Shown here: positions 51,346 to 59,945 of the stretch, in pieces
How the letters are laid out: every line of letters begins with the position of its first letter
Position numbering within the stretch: the first letter of the stretch is position 1
Assembly: GCA_019113175.1 (NCBI GenBank)
Contig: DXHY01000007.1
Coordinates: 38,248 to 102,247 of the forward strand
DNA: 64,000 nt
DNA from: Candidatus Eisenbergiella stercoravium
GTDB taxonomy: Bacteria > Bacillota > Clostridia > Lachnospirales > Lachnospiraceae
Reading direction: 5' to 3'
The notes under the pieces: model-generated
Seen by the model: the letters and a program-made list of their open reading frames with translations, nothing else
Databases searched by the model: none
What the model was told of the DNA's origin: nothing
Translations under genes and position numbers: made by a program

Positions 51346-53256
51346 TCATTCCAGCTCAATAATCTCATGATACAGATCCGCATACCTTCCGCCCGCGGCG
51401 AGGAGCTCCTCATGAGTGCCCCGCTCGATGATGCGCCCCTTTTCCAGCACCATGATGGCGTTGGATTTGCGGACGGTAGAAAGCCTGTGAGCGATCACGA
51501 AGGTGGTCCGGTTTTCCATCAGCGCGTCCATGCCCTCCTCAATGTGACGCTCTGTCCTGGTATCCACGGAGGATGTTGCCTCATCCAGGATCAGAATGGG
51601 CGCGCGGGAAATGGAAGCCCGTGCGATGTTCAGAAGCTGGCGCTGCCCCTGACTCAGATTGGCGCCGTCGTTTTCCAGAACCGTATCATATCCGTTCTCC
51701 AGCTGCTCGATGAAGGAATGGGCGGACGCAACCTTTGCCGCCTCCACCACCTCCTCATCGGTGGCGTCCAGGCGGCCATAGCGGATGTTTTCCCGGACCG
51801 TTCCGGTAAAAAGATGAGTGTCCTGAAGCACCATGGCGATGTTCTTTCGCAGGAAGGAACGGTCAATCCTCTCAATGGGAACGCCGTCAATGGTGATCGT
51901 TCCCTCCTGTACATCGTAAAAACGGGACAGCAGGTTGGTGACTGTGGTTTTTCCCGCTCCCGTGGAACCCACGAAGGCGATTTTCTGGCCGGGCTTTGCG
52001 TAAAGCGACAGGTCATGCAGCACGGTCACTTCAGGCACATAACCGAAGTTCACATGATCGAGAACCACATAGCCGTCGATTTTCTTAAGGGGAACAGTAT
52101 CCCTGTCCGGCGCCTCCGGCGGAGTATCCAGCACTTCAAAGACCCGCTCGGCACCGGCGAGGGCGGAAAAAACGGTGTTCATCTGCATGGAGACCTCATT
52201 GATGGGCCTGTTAAACTGCCGGGTGTAGTTCAGAGATACAGTAAGGCCTCCTACATCGAAGCGCCCCACGGCCACCAGAATGCCTCCCACACAGGCGGAA
52301 ATGGCATATACCATGTTGCAGAGCTGATGCGTCACAGGGCCGAGGATGCCGGAACGAAACTGGGCCTGCTCCTGGGCGGCGCACAGGTTATCGTTCAGGT
52401 AGGAAAATTCATCCAGTGCCACGTCCTCATGGTTGAACACCTTGACCACCTTCTGACCGGAAATGATCTCCTCCGTAAAGCCGTTCAGCATGCCAAGCCC
52501 CCTCTGCTGCCGGGAATAGGCCTTCTGGCCCTTCTGCATGATCACCTTGCTCATCCAGGTCAGAAGCGGCGTGGCAACGATGGTGATGGCCCCGAGCACC
52601 GGACTCGTGTAGAGCATCAGCACGATGGTTCCAAGGATGGTGATGGCGCCGGAGATGATCTGAATCAGCGTGGTGTTCAGCATTTCTCCGATAGTATCGA
52701 TATCGTTGGTAAAACGGGACATGATATCTCCCGCCGCATGGGTGTCGAAATAGCGCACCGGAAGGCTCTGCAGCCGGTCAAAAAGCTCCGAACGCATATG
52801 CACCAGCGTGCGCTGGGAAGCCTGCAGCATCAGCCTCTGCTGCAGCCACTGGGTGATCACGGAAACGGCATAAATGACGGCCAGCAGACAGAGCCATCCC
52901 GCAAGCCCGGAAATCCTGGCCGCGAGATCGGCGGAATCCGCATCATAATAGATGAACCGGTTAATAATCGGACGAAGCAGGTAGGAGGCCGCAAGAGAAG
53001 AAACGGTATAGAGCAGGGAGCAGAAAACTGCCGTCATGATCAGCACCTTTTCTCCGGCGATATAGCGGATCAGCCTTCCCACGGACGCCTTCAGGTCCTT
53101 CGGGCGGCCGGATGCTGCCATGGCGCGGTCGCGGCCGGCGTTTCTCCCCACGTTCATCTGTCTTTTTTCCCCGTTTCCCATGCTGCCCGTCAGGCCGCCA
53201 TATTTCGCCTCCAGGCGCGCATTTCGTTCCTCCTTACGGACAGTCGCTTCATTCAT
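51346..53256 (-). CDS. Heterodimeric ABC exporter, catalytic subunit (pair 2)
   Basis: This 636-residue protein has an N-terminal basic extension of about 70 residues, six helices and a complete ATPase: GSTGAGKTT, NLSQGQRQLLNIARAS, ILILDEATSSVD and IAHRLS. The partner upstream has a degenerate site. Its start (AGGAGG before ATG) overlaps the partner stop by eight bases, exactly as in pair 1. The arrangement suggests a homologous but separate exporter. The substrate is unknown. Confidence 0.93.
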   Translation of the reverse strand: MNEATVRKEERNARLEAKYGGLTGSMGNGEKRQMNVGRNAGRDRAMAASGRPKDLKASVGRLIRYIAGEKVLIMTAVFCSLLYTVSSLAASYLLRPIINRFIYYDADSADLAARISGLAGWLCLLAVIYAVSVITQWLQQRLMLQASQRTLVHMRSELFDRLQSLPVRYFDTHAAGDIMSRFTNDIDTIGEMLNTTLIQIISGAITILGTIVLMLYTSPVLGAITIVATPLLTWMSKVIMQKGQKAYSRQQRGLGMLNGFTEEIISGQKVVKVFNHEDVALDEFSYLNDNLCAAQEQAQFRSGILGPVTHQLCNMVYAISACVGGILVAVGRFDVGGLTVSLNYTRQFNRPINEVSMQMNTVFSALAGAERVFEVLDTPPEAPDRDTVPLKKIDGYVVLDHVNFGYVPEVTVLHDLSLYAKPGQKIAFVGSTGAGKTTVTNLLSRFYDVQEGTITIDGVPIERIDRSFLRKNIAMVLQDTHLFTGTVRENIRYGRLDATDEEVVEAAKVASAHSFIEQLENGYDTVLENDGANLSQGQRQLLNIARASISRAPILILDEATSSVDTRTERHIEEGMDALMENRTTFVIAHRLSTVRKSNAIMVLEKGRIIERGTHEELLAAGGRYADLYHEIIELE

Positions 53257-54979
53257 GGCCTTCCTCCTTCTGCGAATAATAGATTTCCTGATAAGCCTCA
53301 CAGCTTTGGATCAGCTCCTCATGGGTTCCGCAGGCTGCGAGACGCCCCTCGTCCAGGACGAGAATCTTATCCGCGTCCATCACCGAGGAAATGCGCTGTG
53401 CGATGACGAGCTTGGTCACATGGGACAGCTGCGTCCGGAAGGCCCGACGGATGGCGGCATCCGTGGCGGTGTCCACAGCGCTGGTGGAATCGTCCAGAAT
53501 CATGATCTTTGGCTTCTTCAGAAGGGCGCGGGCAATACAGAGCCGCTGCTTCTGACCGCCCGAAAGGTTGCCGCCTCCCTGTCCGATCTGGGTTTCATAA
53601 CCGTCCGGAAAGGAACGGATGAAGCTGTCCGCCTGAGCGATCCGGCAGACCTCCTCCAGCTCCTCATCAGCCGCCTCTTCATTTCCCCAGCGCAGATTTT
53701 CTGCCACGGTTCCCGAAAAAAGCGTATTTTTCTGAAGCACCACGGCCACGCTCTCCCGCAGTTCATACAGAGAAAGCTCCTTCACATTGATACCGTCCAC
53801 CAGCACCTCCCCCGCATCCGGATCATACAGGCGGGGAATCAGTGACACAAACGTACTTTTCCCTGAGCCGGTGGAACCGATGATTCCGACAAATTCTCCC
53901 GGCTCTATTTTCACGCTGACATCATCCAGCACCGGCGCGCCAACATTCTTAAAGTAACGGAAGGACACGTTCCGGAATTCGATGCTGCCTTTCTCCACGC
54001 GGTACTCCCGCCGGGAGGCTCCATCATCGCTGATATCCGGCCTGGTGTTCATCACCTCGCTGAGCCTGCGGTTGGAAGCGGCCGCCCTCGTTCCCTGCAG
54101 GAAGATGTTCGCCAGAAAATTCAGTGCGGTCAAAACCTGGGAAAGATAGGTGATAAAGGCGGTAAGAGAGCCGATTTCCATGCCTCCGATCATAATCTGC
54201 CGTCCTGCCACCCATACCACCACCAGCGTGGTGACGTTGATGGCAAGCGCAGAAACCGGCTGCATCAGGATCATCATTTTCAGAGCGGATATGCTCTTAT
54301 CCATCAGAGCGGTGTTGATTTTCCGGAATTTTTCCTTTTCATACTCCTCGCGGACAAAAGACTTGATCACCTTTTCATTGGTGATCGTCTCGCCGATTCC
54401 GGTATTCAGCGTGTCGATCTGCTCCTGCATGACGGTATAACGCGGGGATGCGGTTTTGATGATGAGAAAGGTGGCAATTGCCAGAAATGGCAGAACGATC
54501 AGAATCACCATGGCGATTTCCGCATTCAGCTGAAAAGACATGACCAGCGCGCCCACCAGCATGACCGGGCTTCGGAAAAAACCGCGCATCAGCGTCTGGA
54601 GAAAAGTCTGCACCTGGGTGATATCATTGGTAACACGGGTGATCAGAGAACCGGTGGAGAACCGGTCAATGTCTGAAAAAGAGAAGGTCTGGATCCGGGC
54701 AAAGGCGTCCCTTCGCACGCCCGCCGCTACCCGGGCAGATCCCCGCACGGCGAAAAATGCCCCGAGCACACCAAAAGCCAGCATGGCTGCCGCGATCAGC
54801 AGCATATAAAAACCGTTTTCCAGAATGTAGGGAATGTCCCCGTTTGCCGCTCCTTTATCGATGATATTTGCGTTAATGAACGGCAGGATGAACTCCCCAG
54901 CCGCCTCCAGCGTCATGAAAATGGGGGCGAGCAGGAAGCAGTACCAGTGTTTTTTGATGTGTTCCTTATATTTTTTCAT
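53249..54979 (-). CDS. Heterodimeric ABC exporter, degenerate subunit (pair 2)
   Basis: This 576-residue half-transporter has Walker A GSTGSGKST and signature NLSGGQKQRLCIARAL. Walker B is IMILDDSTSAVD (aspartate for glutamate) and the H-loop IAQRIS (glutamine for histidine), the usual losses on the weak side of heterodimeric exporters. The loop between helices 1 and 2 is short, unlike pair 1. A promoter with inverted repeats lies upstream, but no regulator gene is adjacent. Confidence 0.93.
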   Translation of the reverse strand: MKKYKEHIKKHWYCFLLAPIFMTLEAAGEFILPFINANIIDKGAANGDIPYILENGFYMLLIAAAMLAFGVLGAFFAVRGSARVAAGVRRDAFARIQTFSFSDIDRFSTGSLITRVTNDITQVQTFLQTLMRGFFRSPVMLVGALVMSFQLNAEIAMVILIVLPFLAIATFLIIKTASPRYTVMQEQIDTLNTGIGETITNEKVIKSFVREEYEKEKFRKINTALMDKSISALKMMILMQPVSALAINVTTLVVVWVAGRQIMIGGMEIGSLTAFITYLSQVLTALNFLANIFLQGTRAAASNRRLSEVMNTRPDISDDGASRREYRVEKGSIEFRNVSFRYFKNVGAPVLDDVSVKIEPGEFVGIIGSTGSGKSTFVSLIPRLYDPDAGEVLVDGINVKELSLYELRESVAVVLQKNTLFSGTVAENLRWGNEEAADEELEEVCRIAQADSFIRSFPDGYETQIGQGGGNLSGGQKQRLCIARALLKKPKIMILDDSTSAVDTATDAAIRRAFRTQLSHVTKLVIAQRISSVMDADKILVLDEGRLAACGTHEELIQSCEAYQEIYYSQKEEGHE

Positions 54980-55042
54980 CCGTATCTCCCTTAAGAAACG
55001 TGCGCCGCCAGGCGCACATGCGCGGTAAACTGCGCATAAAAA

Positions 55043-55087
55043 GAATGCCTTTCAATTATTATAAACGAATGGCATTCATTTTTTCAA
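55043..55087 (-). promoter_or_regulatory. Promoter and inverted repeats of ABC pair 2
   Basis: TTGAAA (55087-55082) and TATAAT (55063-55058) are 18 bases apart. GAATGCC and GGCATTC flank the -10 box (55043-55049 and 55071-55077), and GAATGGCATTC is itself palindromic, giving a likely repressor site. GTGCGCC/GGCGCAC and ATGCGC/GCGCAT hairpins follow in the leader. Confidence 0.6.
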
Positions 55088-55145
55088 GAATACGGATTCC
55101 GTATTTTTCATTCGGCACTCAGCGCCAGCAGGGATTATTCCATGA

Positions 55146-55577
55146 TTATACGGTACCGGAGGCTGAACCTTCCCAATCGCCCCCGGCTTCGTCCAGCTTT
55201 TCTCTCAGGGTCTTTTCCAACGCTGTAAACGCGGGTACAAAGCTGTCGCGGATGAGCAGAATCATTTCATCAATATCATCTTCATTGTACATATGAACAG
55301 AAGCGTTACGCTTCTTCAGCATCAGCAGCCATACCGCGGCATCCTCCAGGAACCCAAGTTTATAGCCCAACTGCAGGATTTCTCTCGGCGAACCCGTTCC
55401 TGCCTCTGCCGCGCCATGCAGCCTCATCACCTCCTGAAGCGCTTTCCACGCCAGTTCGAAGGTCCGATTAAACTGCCCCACAATTCCGGTCCGATAGATA
55501 TCATTACTTTCGGCAAATGCAAAATCTGCATTTTTCAGAATATTCAGGCAGTTTGAAAAGTTATCGAGTTTTTTCAT
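55146..55577 (-). CDS. HEPN-domain protein, HI0074 type (toxin of HEPN/MNT pair)
   Basis: This 143-residue helical protein belongs to the group long called nucleotidyltransferase substrate-binding proteins. The motif R90-NASV-H95-M-Y97 fits RX4HXY, the RNase active site of HEPN toxins such as HepT. FNRTFELAWKALQEVM is the family core. It overlaps the end of the MNT gene by 17 bases, so the two are translated together. In known pairs the MNT protein silences HEPN by AMPylating the tyrosine. The role here is inferred from those systems. Confidence 0.85.
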   Translation of the reverse strand: MKKLDNFSNCLNILKNADFAFAESNDIYRTGIVGQFNRTFELAWKALQEVMRLHGAAEAGTGSPREILQLGYKLGFLEDAAVWLLMLKKRNASVHMYNEDDIDEMILLIRDSFVPAFTALEKTLREKLDEAGGDWEGSASGTV

Positions 55578-55854
55578 ATATAACTATGCCCTCCCTCTCG
55601 ATCTCTTGTTTCAGATCTTCCGATACCTTTTGATCCGCTTCTATGATGTCAAACATTAACAGAGAATGTACTTTTTCTTTGATATCCCAGTAAAAAGAAT
55701 CAAAATCCCCTCCATATACGGCAATATCGATATCGCTTCTTTCGGTATTCGTCCCTCTCGCGCGGGAACCAAACAGAACGACCTTCTCGATTCCATACTT
55801 TTTCGCATAAAAAGAGATTTCTCTGACCACTCTGTCTGAAAGATTATATTTCAT
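55561..55854 (-). CDS. Minimal nucleotidyltransferase (MNT antitoxin)
   Basis: This 97-residue protein has the MNT active site GSRARGTNTERSDIDIAVYG (G29, S30, D41, D43), the GSX10DXD motif. It is the first gene of the pair and overlaps the HEPN gene. In MntA/HepT systems it AMPylates the toxin near its HEPN motif. The start is at 55854 with a GGAGG 11 bases upstream. A promoter lies 30 bases before the gene and the 73-nt repeat copy B lies beyond it. Confidence 0.88.
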   Translation of the reverse strand: MKYNLSDRVVREISFYAKKYGIEKVVLFGSRARGTNTERSDIDIAVYGGDFDSFYWDIKEKVHSLLMFDIIEADQKVSEDLKQEIEREGIVIYEKTR

Positions 55855-55881
55855 CTCCGACCGCCTCCAGCTTTCCCCCTC

Positions 55882-55910
55882 AGTATAGCCGATCCGCGGT
55901 CAAAATACAA
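55882..55910 (-). promoter_or_regulatory. Promoter of the HEPN/MNT pair
   Basis: TTGTAT (55910-55905) and TATACT (55887-55882) are spaced by 17 bases, just upstream of the MNT start. Confidence 0.6.
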
Positions 55911-55941
55911 TGTGAAACGATCGTCCCGGAGCGCCACTTTA

Positions 55942-56014
55942 TGAGCAAAGGCAGCTGCGAAGCAGCGGAAAGCGCGAAGCGCGGCTTTGCAAATGGCGCG
56001 GAGTGAACTGCAAC
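55942..56014 (-). repeat. 73-nt intergenic repeat, copy B
   Basis: This is the ungapped partner of 9519-9591 (64 of 73 identical by hand count). It lies just upstream of the HEPN/MNT promoter. Differences include paired-looking changes around the GCGCGAAGCGCGG block, suggesting that structure is kept. Confidence 0.75.
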
Positions 56015-56146
56015 TATATGAAAGCCTCCCAACGGGACTTTCGGACAGATGAACTTGTAAATGGCCCCGGCGCAGGTTATACTGGTTGCAGCAGATCAGT
56101 TTATCTGCCATTCGCCTGCCCTCACAAAAATGAAAGGAATTTTCCC

Positions 56147-56596
56147 ATGCGCCGTTCTGCCAATTCCGCTCTCTCCGGAGATCGTCCCGGCAGTTTCCAT
56201 GAGTGGGACATCGCCTTCACCAACCGCAGCGGAGAAACGGAAATCTGGACCATCTCCGATCACACCATGCGGATTAATCAGGACAAATACTGGCTTCTCA
56301 GCCCAAACCGCTACTCCGCCAGACAGGCCCTCACTCTGGAGCTGATGGATCTGTCCTGCTATATGGCCGGAGAGCAGGTTCTGGATGAGATCCTGCGCGA
56401 CATTCTTCCTGAACGGGAAGCGGACTGTATTGACGTATATATCACCTACCGGAATGGAAATCCTCCCCCGTCCTTGTACAGCCGCCTGCGCCGGCAGCCC
56501 TGGTTTAACGTGGATCAGATCAGCGCCTATGCAGACTATGATATCTATCTTGGGGAGGGATATACGGCGGAATATTCCGGGGTGCTTGCGCGTTAA
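56147..56596 (+). CDS. Unrecognised 149-residue protein
   Basis: This is a mixed alpha/beta soluble protein with no signal peptide or membrane helix. Distinct stretches include HEWDIAFTNRSGETEIW, DKYWLLSPNRYSARQALTLEL and AYADYDIYLGEGYTAEY; tryptophan and tyrosine are frequent. AAAGGAA lies before the start at 56147; an upstream GTG at 56003 falls in the repeat and is unlikely. I do not recognise the family. Directly after the stop, in the same frame, follows a remnant of an Rpn nuclease gene. Confidence 0.65.
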   Translation: MRRSANSALSGDRPGSFHEWDIAFTNRSGETEIWTISDHTMRINQDKYWLLSPNRYSARQALTLELMDLSCYMAGEQVLDEILRDILPEREADCIDVYITYRNGNPPPSLYSRLRRQPWFNVDQISAYADYDIYLGEGYTAEYSGVLAR

Positions 56597-56841
56597 CGGG
56601 TAAAACTGTATGGACGAACCTGCAAGGCCGTTCTGGAAACCATCCGGATCTGCAGAGACAGGAATATTTTAGCGGAAGCAGAGCGAAAGGCGAGAGAAGC
56701 GGCGAAACAGGCAGCCCAAAAAGCCCTGAAAGAAACGGCAAAAAGCTTTATCAGAAGGGAACGTCCGTGTCAGATATCGCCGATGCCATGAACATGCCGG
56801 AAAATGAAGTGAAGCAATGGCCGGGACTGGTTTCCCGGTAA
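56597..56841 (+). pseudogene. C-terminal remnant of an Rpn-family (PD-(D/E)XK) nuclease/transposase-like gene
   Basis: The frame after the preceding stop reads VKLYGRTCKAVLETIRICRD and then an Ala/Lys/Arg-rich coil. After a frame change near 56740 the typical tail LYQKGTSVSDIADAMNMPEN continues EVKQW to the stop at 56841. This is the end of Rpn/YhgA-type proteins, which are common and variable in Lachnospiraceae. The nuclease core is gone. Confidence 0.65.
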
Positions 56842-56919
56842 GTTGTTCGAGAAGGCAGCCGTACATTTTAGACCATTTCTCAATCTCATTAAGAAAAATA
56901 ACAGAACGAGGAAACTTTT

Positions 56920-57291
56920 ATGGAAATCCAGAAAATAGATCACGACTTCTCCGTATGCCGGGTAACGGATGAATTCCGTCTCTCCCCAGATGCAAAGTTC
57001 TGCTTTACCGGCAGAACAGATGAGGAAAACTCCCTGGTCTGTCCCACGGAGCTTGTGCCGGAGCACACGCTCGCGCGGGATGATGGCTGGAAGGCCTTCC
57101 GCATCCGGGGCGTGCTGGACTTTTCCCTGATCGGGATTCTGGCACGGATCGCGTCCCTGCTCGCGGAAAACGGCATCAGCATCTTCGCGGTATCCACCTA
57201 CAATACGGATTATATCCTGGTGAAAAAAGAGAATTATGAAAAAGCCCTGGAGCTGCTCTCACAGGCGGAATGGTCCGTGGTTTCCGGCTGA
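56920..57291 (+). CDS. ACT domain protein
   Basis: This 123-residue protein of two ACT-like halves ends with FSLIGILARIASLLAENGISIFAVSTYNTDYILV, the pattern of the ACT_7/CASTOR-like group that binds amino acids. It has no catalytic domain and probably serves as an amino-acid sensor or regulatory subunit. GAGGAAAC lies before the start. The nearest gene downstream is the convergent cupin. Confidence 0.87.
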   Translation: MEIQKIDHDFSVCRVTDEFRLSPDAKFCFTGRTDEENSLVCPTELVPEHTLARDDGWKAFRIRGVLDFSLIGILARIASLLAENGISIFAVSTYNTDYILVKKENYEKALELLSQAEWSVVSG

Positions 57292-57320
57292 GCTGCCCTC
57301 CATCTTCGGCGACGCGACGT

Positions 57321-57649
57321 CTACCGTTCCACAACCACCGTCAGCATGACAAGATCCTCTGTGCCGGTATTGGCAATGCTGTGCTCTGAGCCCTTCAGAC
57401 AGATATGGCAGACGCCCGCCTCCAGCTTTTCTTCCTGCCCATCGCAGACTGCCGTTCCTTCGCCGGAAAGGATGAAATTGATGTCATCGCTGGTATCGTG
57501 CCTGTGCCTGCCGATGGATCCGCCCGGACGAATTCTGGAGGGGATGATTTTCCCGTTTTTCCCATATACATCCTCGCAGACATTTCCCCTGTTCCGCCGT
57601 TCATTCCCGGCACTCTGTGTTCTTCCATTTTTCCGAAATCAATACGCAT
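57321..57649 (-). pseudogene. Small cupin with a one-base frameshift
   Basis: The frame from 57649 reads MRIDFGKMEEHRVPGMNGG to MYMGK and then leaves the proper frame at an A5 run (57556-57560). The other frame continues NGKIIPSRIRPGGSIGRHRH, DDINFILSGEG, KLEAGVCHICLKGSEHSI and ends at 57321. The cupin metal-binding motif GSIGRHRHDTSDDI and the second block are intact. The length of 329 bases is one short of a multiple of three. One extra A restores a 109-residue cupin. It overlaps the end of the TetR gene. Confidence 0.75.
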
Positions 57650-58217
57650 GTTTACCTCCTTCTCCAAGCACTGCAGGTATGCAGTTTTCTATGATTGCGG
57701 CGACATCCGTCTCCGCCTTTTTGCAGCCGGTATCCACCCAATGCTTTAGAATCATGGTAAAGCCCGCCTGGAAGCTGATAAAATAGTACATCATGTCCTC
57801 CTCGGAACCAATCCCGGCTCTTTCGCATCGCTGCCGGATGATCCTCCATAACGGTTCATATCCCTGCTTTATGGGATAAGCCTTCCGGTTCTGAAGATTG
57901 ATCCTGTAAAAATAGCTGTGCTTCCTGATATGCCGCAGGAACGGAAGAAAGGACTGTTCTGAAAACATGTATTTTTCATCCATAGGAACGGAAGCATAAT
58001 TCTTCAGAAGCTCCCTTCCCAGATAATCCTTCATTTTATCCAGCATATCATAAATATCCACAAAATGTGCGTAGAAGGTGGAGCGGTTGACCTCCGCTTT
58101 CTCGCAGATTCTTTTCACCGTTATCCTTTCAAAGTCCATGTGCTTCATGATATCCAGCATGGCCACTTCCATCCGTACCTCCGTCTCCTGAAAGCGCTGA
58201 TTATTCTTCGTATTCAT
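57639..58217 (-). CDS. TetR family transcriptional regulator
   Basis: This 192-residue protein has the N-terminal HTH MLDIMKHMDFERITVKRICEKAEVNRSTFYAHF and a helical ligand domain. It is divergent from the MDR dehydrogenase gene with 120 bases between the starts, and its end overlaps the cupin gene. It probably controls both. AAGGAGGTGGGA precedes the start. The ligand is unknown. Confidence 0.92.
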   Translation of the reverse strand: MNTKNNQRFQETEVRMEVAMLDIMKHMDFERITVKRICEKAEVNRSTFYAHFVDIYDMLDKMKDYLGRELLKNYASVPMDEKYMFSEQSFLPFLRHIRKHSYFYRINLQNRKAYPIKQGYEPLWRIIRQRCERAGIGSEEDMMYYFISFQAGFTMILKHWVDTGCKKAETDVAAIIENCIPAVLGEGGKHAY

Positions 58218-58337
58218 TTCCCACCTCCTTCTTTTATTATTCCAACATAAATCGGGATATTGATGATTGATTCTCTTATTGTACAGCAGGATAATAAGGC
58301 TTGCAAGAAAAAAGCAATTATGATATGGAGGTATGGC

Positions 58338-59378
58338 ATGAAAGCAGCGATTTACAAGGGGCAGCACGATGTGGAGATCCGCGAGCTTCCGTTACCGGAG
58401 CTGAAGGATAATGACGTGCTGATTCAGAACCTGTACTCCAGCATCTGCGGCACGGACGTCGCGGTTTACCGGTACGGCGCGGCCACGGGGCACCGGATCT
58501 TTGAAAACGGGGAATTCGGACATGAGACGGTTTCCCGGATCGTGGCCAAGGGAGAGAATGTGACGGATTTTGAGATTGGAGAAAGGGTGTATCCCTATCC
58601 GCTGTTCGCCACGGGAGACACCCGGCGGGCCGGAACCATCGGCGGCTTCTCCGAGTACATCCTTGTTCCGGACGCGAAACGGAATCATTCCCTGTATTCT
58701 GTGGACGAGCGCATTTCAGACCGGGCCGCCTGCCTGATCGAGCCATTTACGGTGGGCTGCCGGGCGGCCAAACGCGGGCAGCCTGCCCCCGGAGAAACAG
58801 CCGTCATTTTCGGCTGCGGCACCATCGGCATCGCAGCGGCCATCGCGATGCGTTATTTCGGAATGGAAAAGGTCATGCTCTGCGATCTGTCCGCCTTTCG
58901 GCTCTCCATTGCGAAGAAGCTGGGCTTTGCGGTCTGCTGCCTGTCCTCCGATGATTTTGACAGCACAGCCGGGCAGTATTTCGGAGAGGCCCATTCCCTG
59001 AACGGGCCTGTGCCGGACATCGACTGTTTCCTGGACGCCGCAGGCTCAGAGCAGATCCTCGATCGGTTCATGCAGTCCGGAAAAATCGGAAGCAGGCTTG
59101 TGAATGTGGCGGTGAATAAAAACCACCGTGACCTGGATATGCTCCATCTGACCTATTCCTCCAAAAGCATCATCGGCTCCGGAGGATATCTGCCGGAGGA
59201 TGTGGGGGACGTCATGGACATCATGAAAAGCGGAAGATGGGACATCGAATCCCTGATCACCCACGAATTTCCCCTGGACCGCATCGGGGAGGCACTGGAA
59301 ACCGCTTCAGATTCGGATCATGCCCTGAACGTGGTGATCCGGATGCCCGGTTATTCCAGCTCAGGTACGCCCGCATAA
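58338..59378 (+). CDS. Zinc-type MDR alcohol/sorbitol dehydrogenase
   Basis: This 346-residue protein has SSICGTDVAVYRYGA with the catalytic zinc cysteine, FGHETVSRIVAKGENV with the GHE motif, and the Rossmann block AVIFGCGTIGIAAAIAM near residue 165. The structural-zinc cysteine cluster is absent, replaced by a short loop. It oxidises a secondary alcohol or polyol with NAD(P). GGAGG is six bases before the start. The TetR gene is divergent and is a likely regulator. Confidence 0.9.
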   Translation: MKAAIYKGQHDVEIRELPLPELKDNDVLIQNLYSSICGTDVAVYRYGAATGHRIFENGEFGHETVSRIVAKGENVTDFEIGERVYPYPLFATGDTRRAGTIGGFSEYILVPDAKRNHSLYSVDERISDRAACLIEPFTVGCRAAKRGQPAPGETAVIFGCGTIGIAAAIAMRYFGMEKVMLCDLSAFRLSIAKKLGFAVCCLSSDDFDSTAGQYFGEAHSLNGPVPDIDCFLDAAGSEQILDRFMQSGKIGSRLVNVAVNKNHRDLDMLHLTYSSKSIIGSGGYLPEDVGDVMDIMKSGRWDIESLITHEFPLDRIGEALETASDSDHALNVVIRMPGYSSSGTPA

Positions 59379-59425
59379 ACCGGGAAACGGATCTTATGTC
59401 ATAAATATACTTTGGGAGAATCTCC

Positions 59426-59474
59426 TTGATCCAAATCGCATGCTGCACTATAATCAGAGTGTAACATGCGATTT
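59426..59474 (+). promoter_or_regulatory. HxlR promoter flanked by a 10-bp inverted repeat
   Basis: TTGATC (59426-59431) and TATAAT (59449-59454) have a 17-base spacer. AAATCGCATG (59433-59442) and CATGCGATTT (59465-59474) are perfect inverted arms around the -10 box and start point, an ideal repressor site. Confidence 0.75.
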
Positions 59475-59562
59475 TGAACTATTGTGAGCAAATATTGAAA
59501 CGGTCCCTGTCAGGCAGACAGGCTTCCGCCGCCCTGACAGCATAAGGAAAGGGAGGTTCTCC

Positions 59563-59889
59563 ATGCTGACCAAAGAAGAAATGCCCGCCTGCCCGGTGGC
59601 AACCACCGTCCAGCTCATCGGCAGCAAATGGAAGCTTTTGATTCTGAGAAACCTGCTCATGCGTCCCTGGCGCTTCAACGAACTGCGCAGGGATCTGGAG
59701 GGCATCAGCCAGAAGGTGCTGACTGACAGCCTGCGCGCCATGGAGGAGGATGGAATCATCACCAGAACGGTTTATCCCGAGGTTCCGCCCCGGGTGGAAT
59801 ACGCGCTTTCTCCGCTGGGAGAAACCATGCGTCCCATTCTGGACGCCATGGAAAAATGGGGAAAGGAATACAAGAAACGGATGGAGTGA
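59563..59889 (+). CDS. HxlR family transcriptional regulator
   Basis: This 108-residue winged-helix protein has CPVATTVQLIGSKWKLLILRNL, RRDLEGISQKVLTDSLRAMEEDG and TVYPEVPPRVEYALSPLG, in the standard order of HxlR. Most members repress their own promoter and a neighbouring oxidoreductase. The palindrome over its promoter is the likely site. AAGGGAGG lies before the start. A terminator overlaps the stop codon. Confidence 0.93.
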   Translation: MLTKEEMPACPVATTVQLIGSKWKLLILRNLLMRPWRFNELRRDLEGISQKVLTDSLRAMEEDGIITRTVYPEVPPRVEYALSPLGETMRPILDAMEKWGKEYKKRME

Positions 59890-59908
59890 TTTTCTCCATC
59901 CGCCTTTT
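59878..59908 (+). terminator. Terminator of hxlR-type gene
   Basis: CGGATGGAG and CTCCATCCG form a perfect 9-bp stem followed by CCTTTTTG. The first arm contains the last codons of the gene. Confidence 0.85.
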
Positions 59909-59945
59909 TGTTGTAAATCTCCACAGCCTTTTCTTTCATTTGCAT

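Noticed and set aside
51367..53406. 679-codon plus-strand frame
   Set aside because: Antisense shadow of the ABC subunit 51346-53256, with no recognisable domain.
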